Positions 1 through 10,247 of a stretch of DNA of 64,000 nt are shown one piece after another. The notes beneath the pieces are model-generated. The model saw nothing but the letters and a program-made list of their open reading frames with translations. It ran no database searches and was not told the DNA's origin. The DNA is taken from NCBI GenBank assembly GCA_963755195.1, contig CAVWIZ010000002.1:186001-250000 (forward strand). The letters run 5' to 3'. Origin of the DNA: CAVQJU01 sp963755195. GTDB taxonomy: Bacteria > Acidobacteriota > Vicinamibacteria > Vicinamibacterales > CAVVIG01. The position numbers and the translations under genes were made by a program. Within the stretch, counting starts at the first letter, position 1; every line of letters begins with the position of its first letter.

Positions 1-196
1 CGATGACGAACCCTGAGTGGCAGTGCTGGTCAGTGCGAGATCAGGACCGTTTGTCGGCCGTTGACGGCAGGAGGCACTAACTGCCCATGACTGATTGACT
101 TACGGAATTGACCGCCAGCGGTGTGTGCAATTCGGAACGTCATTCCCTGTGGTGTTCTTGCCAGAGTATGGGGATGGTCACCATAGCGGATGCGCC
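1..196. other. Left-edge non-coding stretch
   Basis: I see no supportable gene here. An in-frame start exists at 95, but the receiver domain of the first gene only begins at the ATG at 197, and the intervening residues look like leader sequence rather than protein. No clear promoter was recognised. Confidence 0.5.
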
Positions 197-1597
197 ATGA
201 GCGGCAAGCTCCTCGTCATCGACGACGACCCGCACAACTGCCGGCTGGTCGAGGCCGTCTTCACACGGCAGGGATTCGAAGTGCAGGCAGCCGGCGACGG
301 CCAGGCAGGTCTCACGATGGCCGAGACCCATCGCCCGGACGTGGTGTTGCTCGATCTGCGGATGCCGGGTCTCGACGGCTTCGAAGTGCTCGAGCAGCTC
401 AGGTCCAGCCTGCCCGCCACGCCCGTCGTGATCCTCACCGGGTCGCAGAACATCAAGGACGCGGTTCGCGCGACGCAGTTGGGCGCCTTCAATTACCTGA
501 CCAAGCCGGTGAATGCCGACGAGCTCGTGGTCGTGGTGCGGCGCGCGCTTGAAACGCGCGCCCTTCGGCTCGAGGTCCAGGAACTGCGCCAGCACGTCGG
601 CAAGAGCGCGAGCGGCACGCTCGAGCTGCAGATGGGCCCGAGCGAGCAGGTCAAACACGTGATCGAGCAGGTCGCCATCGTCGCGGCCTCGAATTTCACG
701 GTGCTCGTGCAGGGTGAAACCGGCACGGGCAAAGAGCTCGTGGCGCAGGCGATTCACCAACTGAGCGATCGCCGCCGCAGGCCGTTCGTCGCGCTCGATT
801 GCGGGGCTATTCCCGACGCGCTGCTCGAATCGGAGTTGTTCGGACATGAAAAGGGCGCGTTTACGGGCGCCGAGCGCCGCACGGAAGGACGTTTTCGAGT
901 GGCCGAGGGCGGCACGTGCTTCCTCGACGAGGTCGGCAACCTCCCGATGAACCTGCAGGCCAAGCTGCTTCGCGTGCTGGAGTCGGGGCAGGTGCAGCCG
1001 GTGGGCGCCGACCGGACGCGGCCGATGGACGTCCGCTTTGTCTCGGCGACGAACCTCGATTTGCAGGAGCGCGTCAGCCAGGGGCTCTTCAGGGCCGACC
1101 TCTATTTCCGGCTGGCGCAATACGCGATTCGGCTGCCACCGCTTCGAGAACGCGTCGACGACATCGCGTACCTGACCGAGCGTTTTCTGGAGGAGGCAAG
1201 GATCGAACTGCGGCGCCCGATTCAGGCGGTCGCACCTGACGCCGTTGACCTGCTTCGGCAACAGATCTGGCCGGGGAACGTGCGCGAGCTCCGCAACGTC
1301 GTTCGCCAGGTGGTCCTGCAGGCGAAAGGGCTCGTCATTCGGGCGGACGCCGTTCAACGGGTGTTGGGCGAGGCGGAACGCGCGGTCCCCGTGGCGGAGG
1401 CTCGGGTGACGGGGAGCTCGCTGCGTGAAGTGGCGGTGCACGCGGCCGGCGTGGCCGAGCACGACGCGATCTGCGAAACGCTTCGAGCCACCGCGGGCAA
1501 CAAGAGCCAGGCGGCGAAGGTGCTCAGGACCAACTACAAGACGCTTCATCTCAAGATGAAGCAGTTGGGGATCCGCGCGCACGACTTCACGCCGTAG
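197..1597 (+). CDS. NtrC-family sigma-54 response regulator
   Basis: Cytoplasmic transcription activator of about 466 residues with the full NtrC architecture. Receiver at residues 1-120: acidic cluster DDD at 9-11, phosphoacceptor Asp at about 53 in LLDLRMPG, conserved Lys in LTKPV. Sigma-54 AAA+ domain at roughly 150-390: Walker A GETGTGKE, then the loop GAFTGAE that contacts sigma-54, and an arginine-rich R-finger region. The C-terminal Fis-type helix-turn-helix contains NKSQAAKVL. I chose the ATG at 197 because the receiver fold starts immediately after it; an upstream start at 95 would add 34 unconserved residues. It is the first gene of a long same-strand run of receiver genes, so its cognate kinase may be one of the hybrids downstream (inference). 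Targets are unknown; two sigma-54-like promoters occur in this window. Confidence 0.93.
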   Translation: MSGKLLVIDDDPHNCRLVEAVFTRQGFEVQAAGDGQAGLTMAETHRPDVVLLDLRMPGLDGFEVLEQLRSSLPATPVVILTGSQNIKDAVRATQLGAFNYLTKPVNADELVVVVRRALETRALRLEVQELRQHVGKSASGTLELQMGPSEQVKHVIEQVAIVAASNFTVLVQGETGTGKELVAQAIHQLSDRRRRPFVALDCGAIPDALLESELFGHEKGAFTGAERRTEGRFRVAEGGTCFLDEVGNLPMNLQAKLLRVLESGQVQPVGADRTRPMDVRFVSATNLDLQERVSQGLFRADLYFRLAQYAIRLPPLRERVDDIAYLTERFLEEARIELRRPIQAVAPDAVDLLRQQIWPGNVRELRNVVRQVVLQAKGLVIRADAVQRVLGEAERAVPVAEARVTGSSLREVAVHAAGVAEHDAICETLRATAGNKSQAAKVLRTNYKTLHLKMKQLGIRAHDFTP

Positions 1598-1727
1598 CCC
1601 CGCCTTCGCCCGAGCTTCGGCGGGCACGCTAGATTCGTCCTGTTCAAAGCAGCACAGGAGTTTGTCCCCGGTGCTGACACTATGAGTGTTCCGCTCGACT
1701 CAGGCGAACGCGAATCCCGAGGTGACC

Positions 1728-2165
1728 ATGCCGATCGTGTTGGTCGTCGACGATGAAAGTCAGATTCGGGACCTGCTGGTGCGGTGGATCGGCGCCGAGG
1801 GACACCAGGTGCGGGAAGCGGCCACGGCTGCCGCCGCCCTGGAAGACATGCAGACCACGCCTGCAGACATCGTCTGGTGCGATGTGCGGATGACCGGGAA
1901 CACCGGAGTGTGGCTGACGGACCAGCTTCGAACGCGGTTTCCCGAAACGGCGATCATCCTCGCCACGAGCGACAGGACCGTCCCGCCGCACATCAGCCTG
2001 AAGCCCGGCGTGGTGCAGTGCCTGGCCAAGCCGTTCACGCGAGACGAGGTGCTCGATGCCGTGCAGCTCGCGGTCGCGTGGCACGAGAAGGCGGTCGGTG
2101 AGCGGGGGCAGACGAAGGTGGTGCATCCGCTGCCGAAAGCCTGGGTCGGCGCTTCCGGGAGTTGA
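1728..2165 (+). CDS. Stand-alone receiver domain protein
   Basis: Single receiver domain of 145 residues with no output domain. Visible are the acidic pocket in VVDDESQ near the N-terminus, the phosphoacceptor Asp in IVWCDVRMTG, and the conserved Lys in LAKPFTR. The sequence after the receiver is a short basic/proline tail. The ATG at 1728 is preferred over an upstream in-frame ATG at 1686 because the canonical beta-1 strand follows directly. Such CheY/DivK-like proteins shuttle phosphoryl groups or bind a target protein; the partner cannot be read from sequence. It lies between a sigma-54 activator and a hybrid kinase on the same strand. Confidence 0.88.
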   Translation: MPIVLVVDDESQIRDLLVRWIGAEGHQVREAATAAAALEDMQTTPADIVWCDVRMTGNTGVWLTDQLRTRFPETAIILATSDRTVPPHISLKPGVVQCLAKPFTRDEVLDAVQLAVAWHEKAVGERGQTKVVHPLPKAWVGASGS

Positions 2166-2281
2166 CGGGCGTCTCCCGCGTCACGATTCACCAGGCGTCC
2201 ACCCCTGTTCAATTCTGAACATCACGATCGGGCGGCTCGCAGCTACCGTACGGGCGAAGCCCTCTTTCTGGGAGACGCCTG

Positions 2282-5206
2282 TTGACCACTCACGAGATCG
2301 CCGGCAACGTGGCCGACGTCGATGGAAACGTACCTCCCGCGAAGCCGCTGCTGAACACGACCGCCCTGCAGCGGGCCATTTTCAACAGCGCCAACTTCTC
2401 GAGCATCGCGACCGACGCCAAGGGCGTCATCCAGATCTTCAACGTCGGCGCCGAGCGGATGCTGGGGTACACGGCCGCCGAGGTGATGAACAAGATCACA
2501 CCGGCCGACATTTCCGATCCGCAGGAAGTGATCGCTCGTGCCAAAGCCCTCAGCGTCGAGCTGGGGACCCCGATCGCGCCGGGGTTCGAAGCGCTGGTTT
2601 TCAAGGCCTCACGTGGGATTGAAGACATCTACGAGCTGACCTATTTCCGCAAGGACGGGAGCCGGTTTCCGGCGGTGGTGTCCGTCACCGCACTCCGCGA
2701 TGCCCAGGACGTCATCATCGGGTACTTCCTGATCGGCACCGACAACACCGCGCGCAAGGAGGCCGAGGAGGCGCTGCTCAAGGCGGGGGCCCTGCAGAGC
2801 GCGATTTTCAACAGCGCCAACTTCTCGAGCATCGCGACCGACGCCAAGGGCGTCATCCAGATCTTCAACGTCGGCGCCGAGCGGATGCTGGGTACACGGC
2901 CGCCGAGGTGATGAACAAGATCACGCCGGCCGACATCTCCGATCCGCAGGAAGTGATCGCTCGCGCCAAGGCCCTCAGTGCCGAGCTTGGTACCAGGATT
3001 GCGCCCGGGTTCGAAGCCCTGGTCTTCAAGGCCTCGCGCGGGATCGAAGATATCTACGAGTTGACCTACTTCCGCAAGGACGGGAGCCGGTTCCCGGCCG
3101 TCGTCTCCGTCACGGCGCTCCGCGACGAGCAGGAAGCGATCATCGGGTATCTCCTGATCGGCACGGACAATACGGCGCGCAAGGAGGTCGAAGACGAGCG
3201 GAGCAAGCTCGATCAGCGCTTGCGCGATCAGCAGTTCTATACGCGGTCCCTCATCGAGTCGAACATCGACGCGCTGATGACCACCGATCCGCGCGGCGTC
3301 ATCACCGACGTCAACAAGCAGATGGAGACGCTCACCGGGTGTACGCGCGACGAGCTGATCGGTGCGCTCTTCAAGAACTACTTCACCGATCCGGGCCGGG
3401 CCGAAGCGGGCATCAACCGCGTGCTGAACGAAGGCAAAGTCAGCAACTACGAGCTCACCGCGCGCGCCAGGGACGGCGTGCTCACCGAGGTGTCCTACAA
3501 CGCGAGCACGTTTCACGATCGCGACCGGAACCTGAAGGGCGTGTTCGCTTCGGCGCGCGACGTGACGGAGCTGAAGCGCTTCGAGCAGGCGCTGCACCAG
3601 AAGAACGTGGAGCTCGAAGACGCGAGCCGCATGAAGTCGGAATTCCTGGCCAACATGTCGCACGAGCTGCAGGACGCCGCTCAACGCGATCATCGGCTTT
3701 TCCGAAGTGCTCAGGGACGGCCTCCTCGGCGATTTGACCGATCAACAGCGGGGGTTCATCGGCGACATCTTCGGCAGCGGTCAGCACCTGCTGTCCCTCA
3801 TCAACGACATCCTCGATCTGTCGAAGATCGAAGCCGGCAAGATGACGCTCGACGTCGAGGCGGTGGACGTGTCTTCATGCCTCGCGAACAGCCTCTCGGT
3901 CGTCAGGGAGAGTGCCGCGACCCGCCACGTCCACCTGGAGCTGGATGTCGCCGAGGACCTGGGGTCGATCACGGCGGACGCGCGCAAGGTCAAGCAGATC
4001 GTCTATAACCTGCTGTCGAATGCCGTCAAGTTCAGCGCCGAGAACGGCAAGGTGACCCTGCGCGCCGGGCGCGTTCCTCGTGCCGGCGTCGGCCAGCTCT
4101 CGAGCGTCGGGCCCCGCAGGGAATTCCCGCTGGCTGGCGGCGAGTGCGCCGAGTTTCTCGAGATCAGCGTCACCGATCGCGGCATCGGCATCTCGGCCGA
4201 TGGGATGGAGCGTCTGTTCAGGCCCTTCAGTCAGATCGACAGCGGCCTGGCGCGGAAGTTCGAGGGCACGGGGCTGGGCCTGGCGATGGTGAAACTTCTC
4301 GCCGAGCTGCACGGCGGCACGGTGGCGGTGGAAAGCGCCGAGGGCCAGGGCGCCCGCTTTACCGTCTGGCTGCCGCTCCGGACAACCGACGAAACCGCGC
4401 TCACATGGGTGAGAGAGCCGGACGAACCGACGATCGAGGCACGCGCGCGAGGGCGGATCGCCCTGGTCGTGGAAGACGACTTCAAGGCAGCCGGCCTGAT
4501 CCGCGTGCAGCTCGAGGCGGAGGGCTTCAAGGTGCTGCACGCCGCCTCAGCCGAGGCGGCGCTGGTGCTCGCCGTGCAGCAGCCGGTGTCGCTCATCACG
4601 CTGGATATTCTGCTGCCCAACATGGACGGCTGGGAATTCCTCACCCGCCTGAAGCAGGCGAACGATCTGAAGCAGATCCCGGTGTTGATCATTTCGATCG
4701 TGGCGGATCGCAACAAGGGCTTCGCGCTCGGCGCCGCGGCGGTCATGCAAAAGCCCATCTCCCGTCAGGAGCTGTACGAGTCGCTCGTCGATCTGGGGCT
4801 GTTTCCGCTCTCGCAGGGGCAGACGCTGAAGGTGCTCGTGGTGGACGACGATCCCAAGGCGGTCGAGCTGATTGCCGTCCGCATCATGGGCCTGGCCAGC
4901 ACCGTGCTGCGCGCCTACGGCGGCCGCGAGGCCATCGAGACCGCGCGGAAGGAGCTGCCCGACGCCATCGTCCTCGATCTGATGATGCCCGAGGTGAACG
5001 GCTTCGACGTCGTGCATGCGCTCAACGAACATCCCGACACGGCTCGCATTCCGATCCTCGTGGTCACCGCCAAGCAGATCTCCTCCGAAGACCGCGAAAG
5101 GCTGAACGGCTACGTGATGAGCATCGTCGAAAAGGCCAAGTTCGATCGCGACACGTTCGTGGGCGAGATCCGCCGGGCCATGGCCGGGCGTCACGCGGCT
5201 GTCTGA
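2282..5206 (+). CDS. Hybrid histidine kinase, three PAS domains, two receivers (two indels)
   Basis: Sensor kinase of about 974 residues if two reading-frame breaks are repaired. Order: PAS1 (2366-2763), PAS2 (a near-identical copy, 2792-3188), a third PAS (about 3230-3580), HisKA with H-box beginning MSHEL, HATPase with the GTGLGLAM G-box, then two receivers (about 4450-4790 and 4830-5190). The first break is at about 2893: PAS2 has GGG where PAS1 has GGGG, a one-base loss. The second is at about 3677: one extra base between MSHEL and the expected TPLNAIIGFSEV. The shifts compensate, so the gene ends in its original frame. No signal peptide or TM segment is visible, so sensing is probably cytoplasmic. 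Sequencing error or genuine lesion is unresolved. The next receiver gene starts one base after the stop. Confidence 0.85.
2366..3191 (+). repeat. Tandem duplication encoding twin PAS domains
   Basis: Two copies with a 426-bp offset (142 codons) encode almost identical PAS+PAC segments, both containing IFNSANFSSIATDAKG and DISDPQEVIARAKAL. Differences are mostly synonymous plus a few substitutions, indicating recent duplication or gene conversion. The second copy carries the one-base deletion at about 2893. Confidence 0.9.
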
Positions 5207-5207
5207 G

Positions 5208-5576
5208 ATGGCCACGGTACTGATTGTCGAGGACAACCCCGCCAACATGACGCTGGTGGTGTTCCTGCTGCAGTCGGTCGGCCATACGGTGATCACCGCG
5301 ACAACGGCGGAGGCGGGGTTGACGATGGCCCGGGACGCGCAGCCCCAGCTGATCCTGATGGACATTCAGCTTCCCGGCATGGACGGCCTCGAAGCGACAG
5401 TCCAGCTCAAAGAGGAGACCGCGACGCGCGCGATCCCGGTGATCGCCCTCACGGCTCTCGCGATGAAGGGTGACGAGCAACGCATTCGGGACGCAGGGTG
5501 TGACGGCTACATCGCCAAGCCGATCCGCTATCAGGAGTTTCTGGCGACCATAGCGGCTCAGCTGGCCCACGCATGA
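5208..5576 (+). CDS. Single-domain DivK-like response regulator
   Basis: Receiver-only protein of 122 residues, very close to the DivK/CheY-like group attached to hybrid kinases. Features are VLIVEDNPAN at the N-terminus, phosphoacceptor Asp in ILMDIQLPGMDG, and the Lys in YIAKPI. It begins one base after the stop of the upstream hybrid kinase and overlaps the next kinase start by the ATGA at 5573-5576, so the three genes are translationally coupled. The likely role is phosphotransfer between the two kinases, but that is inference. Confidence 0.92.
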   Translation: MATVLIVEDNPANMTLVVFLLQSVGHTVITATTAEAGLTMARDAQPQLILMDIQLPGMDGLEATVQLKEETATRAIPVIALTALAMKGDEQRIRDAGCDGYIAKPIRYQEFLATIAAQLAHA

Positions 5577-7621
5577 TCGCCGGACTCGACTCCGCCCAAC
5601 GGGCCTCGCGCATTCTGATCGTGGACGACGACCGCGAGAACCGGCAGCTGCTCGAGGTCATGCTGGCGCCGGAAGGGTTTGTGTTTCTTACGGCCTCTTC
5701 CGGCATGGAGGCGCTGGCCATGGTGGCGGAGCAGCCGCCAGACCTCATCCTGCTCGACATCATGATGCCGGACATGGACGGCTACCAGGTCGTGAGCCAG
5801 CTCAAGGCCAACCTCGTGACCAAGAATATTCCCGTCATCATGGTGACCGCCCTGGACGATCAGAATGCCAGGATGAAGGGGCTGCGCTCTGGCGCCGAGG
5901 ACTTTCTCAGCAGACCCGTCGATCGCGCCGAACTGTGCGTGCGCGTCAGGAACCTGCTGCGCCTCAAGGCGTACGGCGACTATCACGACAGATACAGCCA
6001 GAGGCTCGAGGCAGAAGTGTGCCTGCGCACGGCCGACCTGGTTGAAAGCGAACGCCTCTATCGTTCGACCTTCGATGCCGCGCCGGTAGGCATCGTCCAT
6101 GTTGGCCTGGACGGCAACTGGTTGCGGGTCAATCAACGACTCTGCGACCTCCTCGGATACTCGCGAGAGGAGTTTCAAAGCATCGGGCGGGATCTCATGC
6201 AGGCCGACGAAGCCCCCGGCGAGGCGGAGGCGTTTCGCCAGATGGCCTCGGGAACGCTCGACCGCCACGTGGTCGATGAAAAGCAATATCGACACCGGGA
6301 TGGCGCCATCGTGTGGGCCAGGGTCAACATGTCCATCTATCGAGACGCCGAGGGTCGCGCGCAGCATTTCGTCCAGGTCATCGAAGACGTCACGGAACGG
6401 CGGATGCTCGAGGCCCAGGTGCGCCAGGCGAACAAGATGGATGCGGTCGGCCAGCTGGCGTCCGGCGTCGCCCACGACTTCAACAATCTGCTGACGGTGA
6501 TCCTCGGGTTCGGCGAGATCATGGCCGCCGATGTCGCCATCGCGGACCAGCACGGCAGGGATCTCGACGAGATCATCAAGGCGGCCCACCGCGCCTCCGG
6601 CCTCACCAAACAGCTGCTCGCGTTCAGCCGCCAGCAGGTGCTGCACACGGCGCCCCTCGACGTGAACATGCTGATCAACGAGATGACCGGCATGCTTGGC
6701 CGGCTGATCGGCGAGCACATCGAGGTATCGCTCGTGCTGGCGCCGGACCTTCCGCTCGTGCTCGCGGATCGCGGCCAGCTCGAGCAGGTCGTGATGAACC
6801 TGGTGGTCAATGCGAGGGACGCCATGCCGGGCGGCGGGAGCGTGACGATTGAAACGACAGCCGTCGATCTCGAGAACTCCGTCTTCCACGAGGAGACGGT
6901 GACGCAGGGGCCGTATGTGATGCTCGCCATCACCGACACCGGCAGCGGGATGACGAAGGAAACACAACGGCGCCTGTTCGAGCCGTTCTATACGACCAAG
7001 GAAACCGGCAGTGGCACCGGGCTTGGCCTGTCCACGACCTACGGCATCGTCAAGCAGAGCAAAGGCTACATCTGGGTGTACAGCGAGCCCGACCGGGGAA
7101 CGACGTTCAAGGTCTATCTGCCGCAAGCGGTCCGCGCGGTCGCCGAGACGGCCGCCGGCCCCGCGGCCCCTGCACCCATCAAAATCGCGTCGGAGACCGT
7201 ACTGCTCGTCGAAGACGAGGCCGGAGTCCGTCGCCTGGCAAAGCGCATCCTCGAGAAAGCCGGCTATGTGGTGCTCGAAGCCGCCAACGGCGACGACGCC
7301 GAGCTCTTGTTCGCCAGCCATGCCGGATCGGTCGACCTGGTGGTGACCGACATCATCATGCCCGGCTGCGGCGGTCCCGAGCTCGTCGGCCGACTGCAGC
7401 TTCGTGCGCCGGCGCTGAAGGTGATCTACATGTCAGGCTACACGGAACAATCCGCGGCGCGTAAGGCGGGGCTGAACGCCGGCTTCCCATTCGTTCAGAA
7501 GCCGTTCACGGCCGCGGAGTTCGCGAGCCGCATACGCGAAGTACTCGACCACGAGGCAGCGCCACACGTTGCGGCGGCGACGCTCCAGGCAGTTCACACA
7601 CGGCGCGTTCCATCGGAGTGA
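5573..7621 (+). CDS. Receiver-PAS-HisKA-HATPase-receiver hybrid kinase
   Basis: Cytoplasmic hybrid histidine kinase of 682 residues. N-terminal receiver at about 12-130 (DDDREN, Asp in LLDIMMPDMDG, Lys replaced by Arg in FLSRPVD), PAS at about 150-285, H-box GVAHDFNNLL at about 300, HATPase with GTGLGLSTTYG, and a C-terminal receiver at about 540-665 (VEDEAGVRR, Asp in VVTDIIMPGCGG, QKPF). The HDFNN-type H-box with a short C-terminal receiver is the common NtrB-like/hybrid arrangement. The N-terminal receiver lets it act as a phosphorelay acceptor. It overlaps the preceding DivK-like gene by four bases. The Lys-to-Arg change in the first receiver is worth noting since that Lys helps signal propagation. 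Confidence 0.92.
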   Translation: MIAGLDSAQRASRILIVDDDRENRQLLEVMLAPEGFVFLTASSGMEALAMVAEQPPDLILLDIMMPDMDGYQVVSQLKANLVTKNIPVIMVTALDDQNARMKGLRSGAEDFLSRPVDRAELCVRVRNLLRLKAYGDYHDRYSQRLEAEVCLRTADLVESERLYRSTFDAAPVGIVHVGLDGNWLRVNQRLCDLLGYSREEFQSIGRDLMQADEAPGEAEAFRQMASGTLDRHVVDEKQYRHRDGAIVWARVNMSIYRDAEGRAQHFVQVIEDVTERRMLEAQVRQANKMDAVGQLASGVAHDFNNLLTVILGFGEIMAADVAIADQHGRDLDEIIKAAHRASGLTKQLLAFSRQQVLHTAPLDVNMLINEMTGMLGRLIGEHIEVSLVLAPDLPLVLADRGQLEQVVMNLVVNARDAMPGGGSVTIETTAVDLENSVFHEETVTQGPYVMLAITDTGSGMTKETQRRLFEPFYTTKETGSGTGLGLSTTYGIVKQSKGYIWVYSEPDRGTTFKVYLPQAVRAVAETAAGPAAPAPIKIASETVLLVEDEAGVRRLAKRILEKAGYVVLEAANGDDAELLFASHAGSVDLVVTDIIMPGCGGPELVGRLQLRAPALKVIYMSGYTEQSAARKAGLNAGFPFVQKPFTAAEFASRIREVLDHEAAPHVAAATLQAVHTRRVPSE

Positions 7622-7630
7622 AGGCAGCGA

Positions 7631-8695
7631 GTGTCCACCTTGATCCACGGTCACGGCGAACGGCTTCGCGAGAAGCCAATCACTCCGGCAGGCGGTCTCA
7701 TCCTGGTCGTAGACGACGAACAGACAAACCGTGATCTGCTGGTCCGATTGTTGACGGCCGACGGCTACCATGTGTGCACGGCAGGCGATGGCGAGGCCGC
7801 TTTGACGGCGATGGCGCTTCATTTCCCCGATCTCGTTCTTCTGGACGTCCAGATGCCCGGTATTGACGGGTTCGAAGTCTGCCGGCGGATCAAACAGAAT
7901 CCCGCCACCCGCCTCACGCCGGTCGTGATGGTCACCGGCCTGCAGGCGCCCGAGCATCGGCTCGAGGGCATCAACGCGGATGCCGACGACGTCATCGACA
8001 AGCCGTTTCATGCCGAAGAACTGCGCGCGCGCGTCAAGTCGCTCTTGCGGCTCAAGCAGTACACCAACGACCTCGAGTCGGCCGAGTCGGTGATCTTGAG
8101 CCTGGCCTTGACGGTGGAGGCACGCGACCCTTACACCGAGGGACACTGTCAGCGCCTGGCCGCGTACGCGATCGGGGTTGGCGAAGCGCTGCATCTGCCT
8201 CAAGATGACCTGGCCGCGCTCAACCGTGGCGGCTATCTCCACGACGTCGGGAAAATCGGGATTCCAGACGCCGTGTTGCTCAAGCCCGCGAAGCTGAGCC
8301 CGGCCGAGTTCGAACTGATGAAGCAGCACACGATCATCGGCGAGCGGCTGTGCGGCAACCTCCGGTCGCTTGGCCCGGTTCGCTCGATTGTGCGCCACCA
8401 TCACGAACACCTTGACGGCAGCGGCTATCCGGACGGTCTGCGGGGCGACGCCGTGCCGCTGCTCGCGCAAATCGTGTCCATCGTCGACGTCTACGACGCC
8501 ATCACGACGGACCGGCCGTACCGGCTCGCGAGAACGCCCGAATTCGCCTACGACGAATTGAACGCCGACGTGGCGGGCGGCGTCCACCGCCGCGATCTGG
8601 TCGATGTGTTGATCGCCCTGGGACGCGGCGGGCAGCTGGCGGAACGCGCCGCAGCCGTGCACAACGGCGGTTTCGGCGGGACTGGTGTCTGGTAA
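7631..8695 (+). CDS. Receiver / HD-GYP response regulator
   Basis: Response regulator of 354 residues. The receiver at about 17-135 has VVDDEQTN, phosphoacceptor Asp in LLDVQMPGIDG and Lys in DKPFHAEE. The HD-GYP phosphodiesterase domain at about 155-325 shows YLHDVGKIGIPD (HD), HHHEHLDGSGYPDGL (the HxxDGxGYP signature) and DVYDAITTDRPYR. HD-GYP domains with these residues normally hydrolyse cyclic di-GMP. The GTG at 7631 is nine bases after the previous stop, and the stop overlaps the next start by one base, so it is part of the same transcription unit. Confidence 0.93.
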   Translation: MSTLIHGHGERLREKPITPAGGLILVVDDEQTNRDLLVRLLTADGYHVCTAGDGEAALTAMALHFPDLVLLDVQMPGIDGFEVCRRIKQNPATRLTPVVMVTGLQAPEHRLEGINADADDVIDKPFHAEELRARVKSLLRLKQYTNDLESAESVILSLALTVEARDPYTEGHCQRLAAYAIGVGEALHLPQDDLAALNRGGYLHDVGKIGIPDAVLLKPAKLSPAEFELMKQHTIIGERLCGNLRSLGPVRSIVRHHHEHLDGSGYPDGLRGDAVPLLAQIVSIVDVYDAITTDRPYRLARTPEFAYDELNADVAGGVHRRDLVDVLIALGRGGQLAERAAAVHNGGFGGTGVW

Positions 8696-10089
8696 TGCCG
8701 ACCATGGATACCCCGTCGCGGCTGTTGGTCGTTGACGACGATGCGGGGGTGCTGACCATCGTCGAACGGTTCGCAAGCCCGCTCGGGTTCGACGTCGTCG
8801 TTCGAGGCAGCGGACACGAGGCGCTGCACTGCCTGGCGGAAGTCAAGCCGGACGTCGCGCTCGTGGATCTGCAGATGCCCGGGCTCGGCGGGATCGACGT
8901 CTTGCGGGCGGTCCGCGCGGCCGACCCTGACTGTCAGGTGATCCTCATGACCGGCAATGCGACCGTGGAGACGGCGATCGAAGCCGTCAAGGCAGGCGCG
9001 CTCGACTACATCACCAAGCCATTCGACCTCGCACGGCTGCGCGGGTTGCTCGTCGGCGTGCGCGAGGGCATCCGCCGGCGCGAGCGCCTGCTCGACGTCG
9101 AGGCCGACCTGGCGCAGCAGTTCGAGTTCCACGGCATGATCGGCCGGAGCCCGGTCATGCAGGAGCTGTTCGATTCCGTCCGGCGGCTGGCGCCGCATGT
9201 GCGCACCGTACTCGTGGACGGCGAAACCGGCACCGGCAAGGAGCTCGTCGCGAAGGCCCTCCACGCGCTCGGTCCGCGCCAGAATCGCCGGTTCATCACC
9301 GTGAACTGCTCGGCCGTCGTCGAAACGCTGTTTGAAAGCGAACTGTTCGGCCACGTGCGCGGCGCGTTCACCGGCGCCACCGACACGAAAGTCGGGTTGT
9401 TCGAGCATGCCGACAGCGGCACTCTTTTCCTGGACGAAGCGGGCGAGCTGCCGCTGTCGCTGCAAGCCAAGCTGCTGCGCGCGGTGGAACACGGAGAAGT
9501 GCAGCGTGTCGGATCGCTCGAGACCCGCAAAGTGGACGTGCACGTGATCGCCGCCACCAATCGCGACCTGCGGGCCGAGTCGGCCGCCGGACGGTTTCGC
9601 GCGGACTTGTTCTACCGGCTCAGCATCATCGAAATCCACCTGCCGCCCCTCCGCGACCGCCGCGAAGACATTCCGTATCTGACGGCGAGGTTCGTGCGCG
9701 ACTGCGCCGAGCGCCTGAAGCGGCCGATCACCGGAGTGACTCCGGCCGCCGAACGCGTGCTGCTGCAGGCGTCGTGGCCAGGCAACATTCGCGAGCTGAG
9801 AAACGTCATCGAGCGAGCCTGCATCCTGAGCGACGACAAGATCCTGAGCGAACGCGATCTCATGGGGGCCCTCACGTCGTCTACCGCCGGCGCGTCGGGT
9901 GGAAGGGCATCGGTGGCGGCACCGATCCCGGACCTGCCGGCAGACCTGAATACCATGTCCACAGCCCAGCGGGAGCACATCGAACGCGTGCTCCGCCTGG
10001 TCGACGGCAACAAGTCGGCCGCAGCGAAGCAGCTCGGCATGAGCCGCCGGTCGCTCTACCGCTGGCTCGATCGACTCGCCGTTCCCTAG
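8695..10089 (+). CDS. NtrC-family sigma-54 response regulator
   Basis: Second sigma-54 activator of the run, 464 residues. Receiver at 10-125 (VVDDDAG, Asp in LVDLQMPGLGG, Lys in ITKPF), AAA+ domain with GETGTGKE at about 176-183, GAFTGAT loop, LFLDEAGELPL Walker B, and a C-terminal Fis-type HTH (NKSAAAKQLGMSRRSLYRWL). The start overlaps the preceding HD-GYP stop by one base; an alternative ATG lies nine bases further in. The sigma-54-like promoter 270 bp downstream, before the small secreted protein gene, is an obvious candidate target, though not demonstrated. Confidence 0.94.
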   Translation: MPTMDTPSRLLVVDDDAGVLTIVERFASPLGFDVVVRGSGHEALHCLAEVKPDVALVDLQMPGLGGIDVLRAVRAADPDCQVILMTGNATVETAIEAVKAGALDYITKPFDLARLRGLLVGVREGIRRRERLLDVEADLAQQFEFHGMIGRSPVMQELFDSVRRLAPHVRTVLVDGETGTGKELVAKALHALGPRQNRRFITVNCSAVVETLFESELFGHVRGAFTGATDTKVGLFEHADSGTLFLDEAGELPLSLQAKLLRAVEHGEVQRVGSLETRKVDVHVIAATNRDLRAESAAGRFRADLFYRLSIIEIHLPPLRDRREDIPYLTARFVRDCAERLKRPITGVTPAAERVLLQASWPGNIRELRNVIERACILSDDKILSERDLMGALTSSTAGASGGRASVAAPIPDLPADLNTMSTAQREHIERVLRLVDGNKSAAAKQLGMSRRSLYRWLDRLAVP

Positions 10090-10097
10090 CAGCCCGT

Positions 10098-10239
10098 GGT
10101 GAAAGTCTGGCTGCATTCGACGGGCGATGCATCCCCGCTGGCGGCGTTGCTCCTCCGTCAAATACTCCCGGTATTCTCCGTCGTCGCGCCTTGCCATCGG
10201 GGCGCCTCGCGCGTCTCGGTGCGACGCCAGACTTTCACC
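10098..10239. repeat. Element bounded by 14-bp perfect inverted repeats
   Basis: GGTGAAAGTCTGGC at 10098-10111 is repeated in perfect inverse orientation at 10226-10239, enclosing 114 bp. The inside has no convincing start codon or ribosome site, although one reverse frame is open. It sits directly after the last gene of the signalling run. It could be a MITE-like element or a long-loop terminator structure. Confidence 0.6.
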
Positions 10240-10247
10240 AAGGGCCG

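Noticed and set aside
140..1627. 495-codon reverse frame opposite the first sigma-54 activator
   Set aside because: Shadow of a high-GC gene: no ribosome site, no domain, and the forward strand encodes a complete conserved protein.
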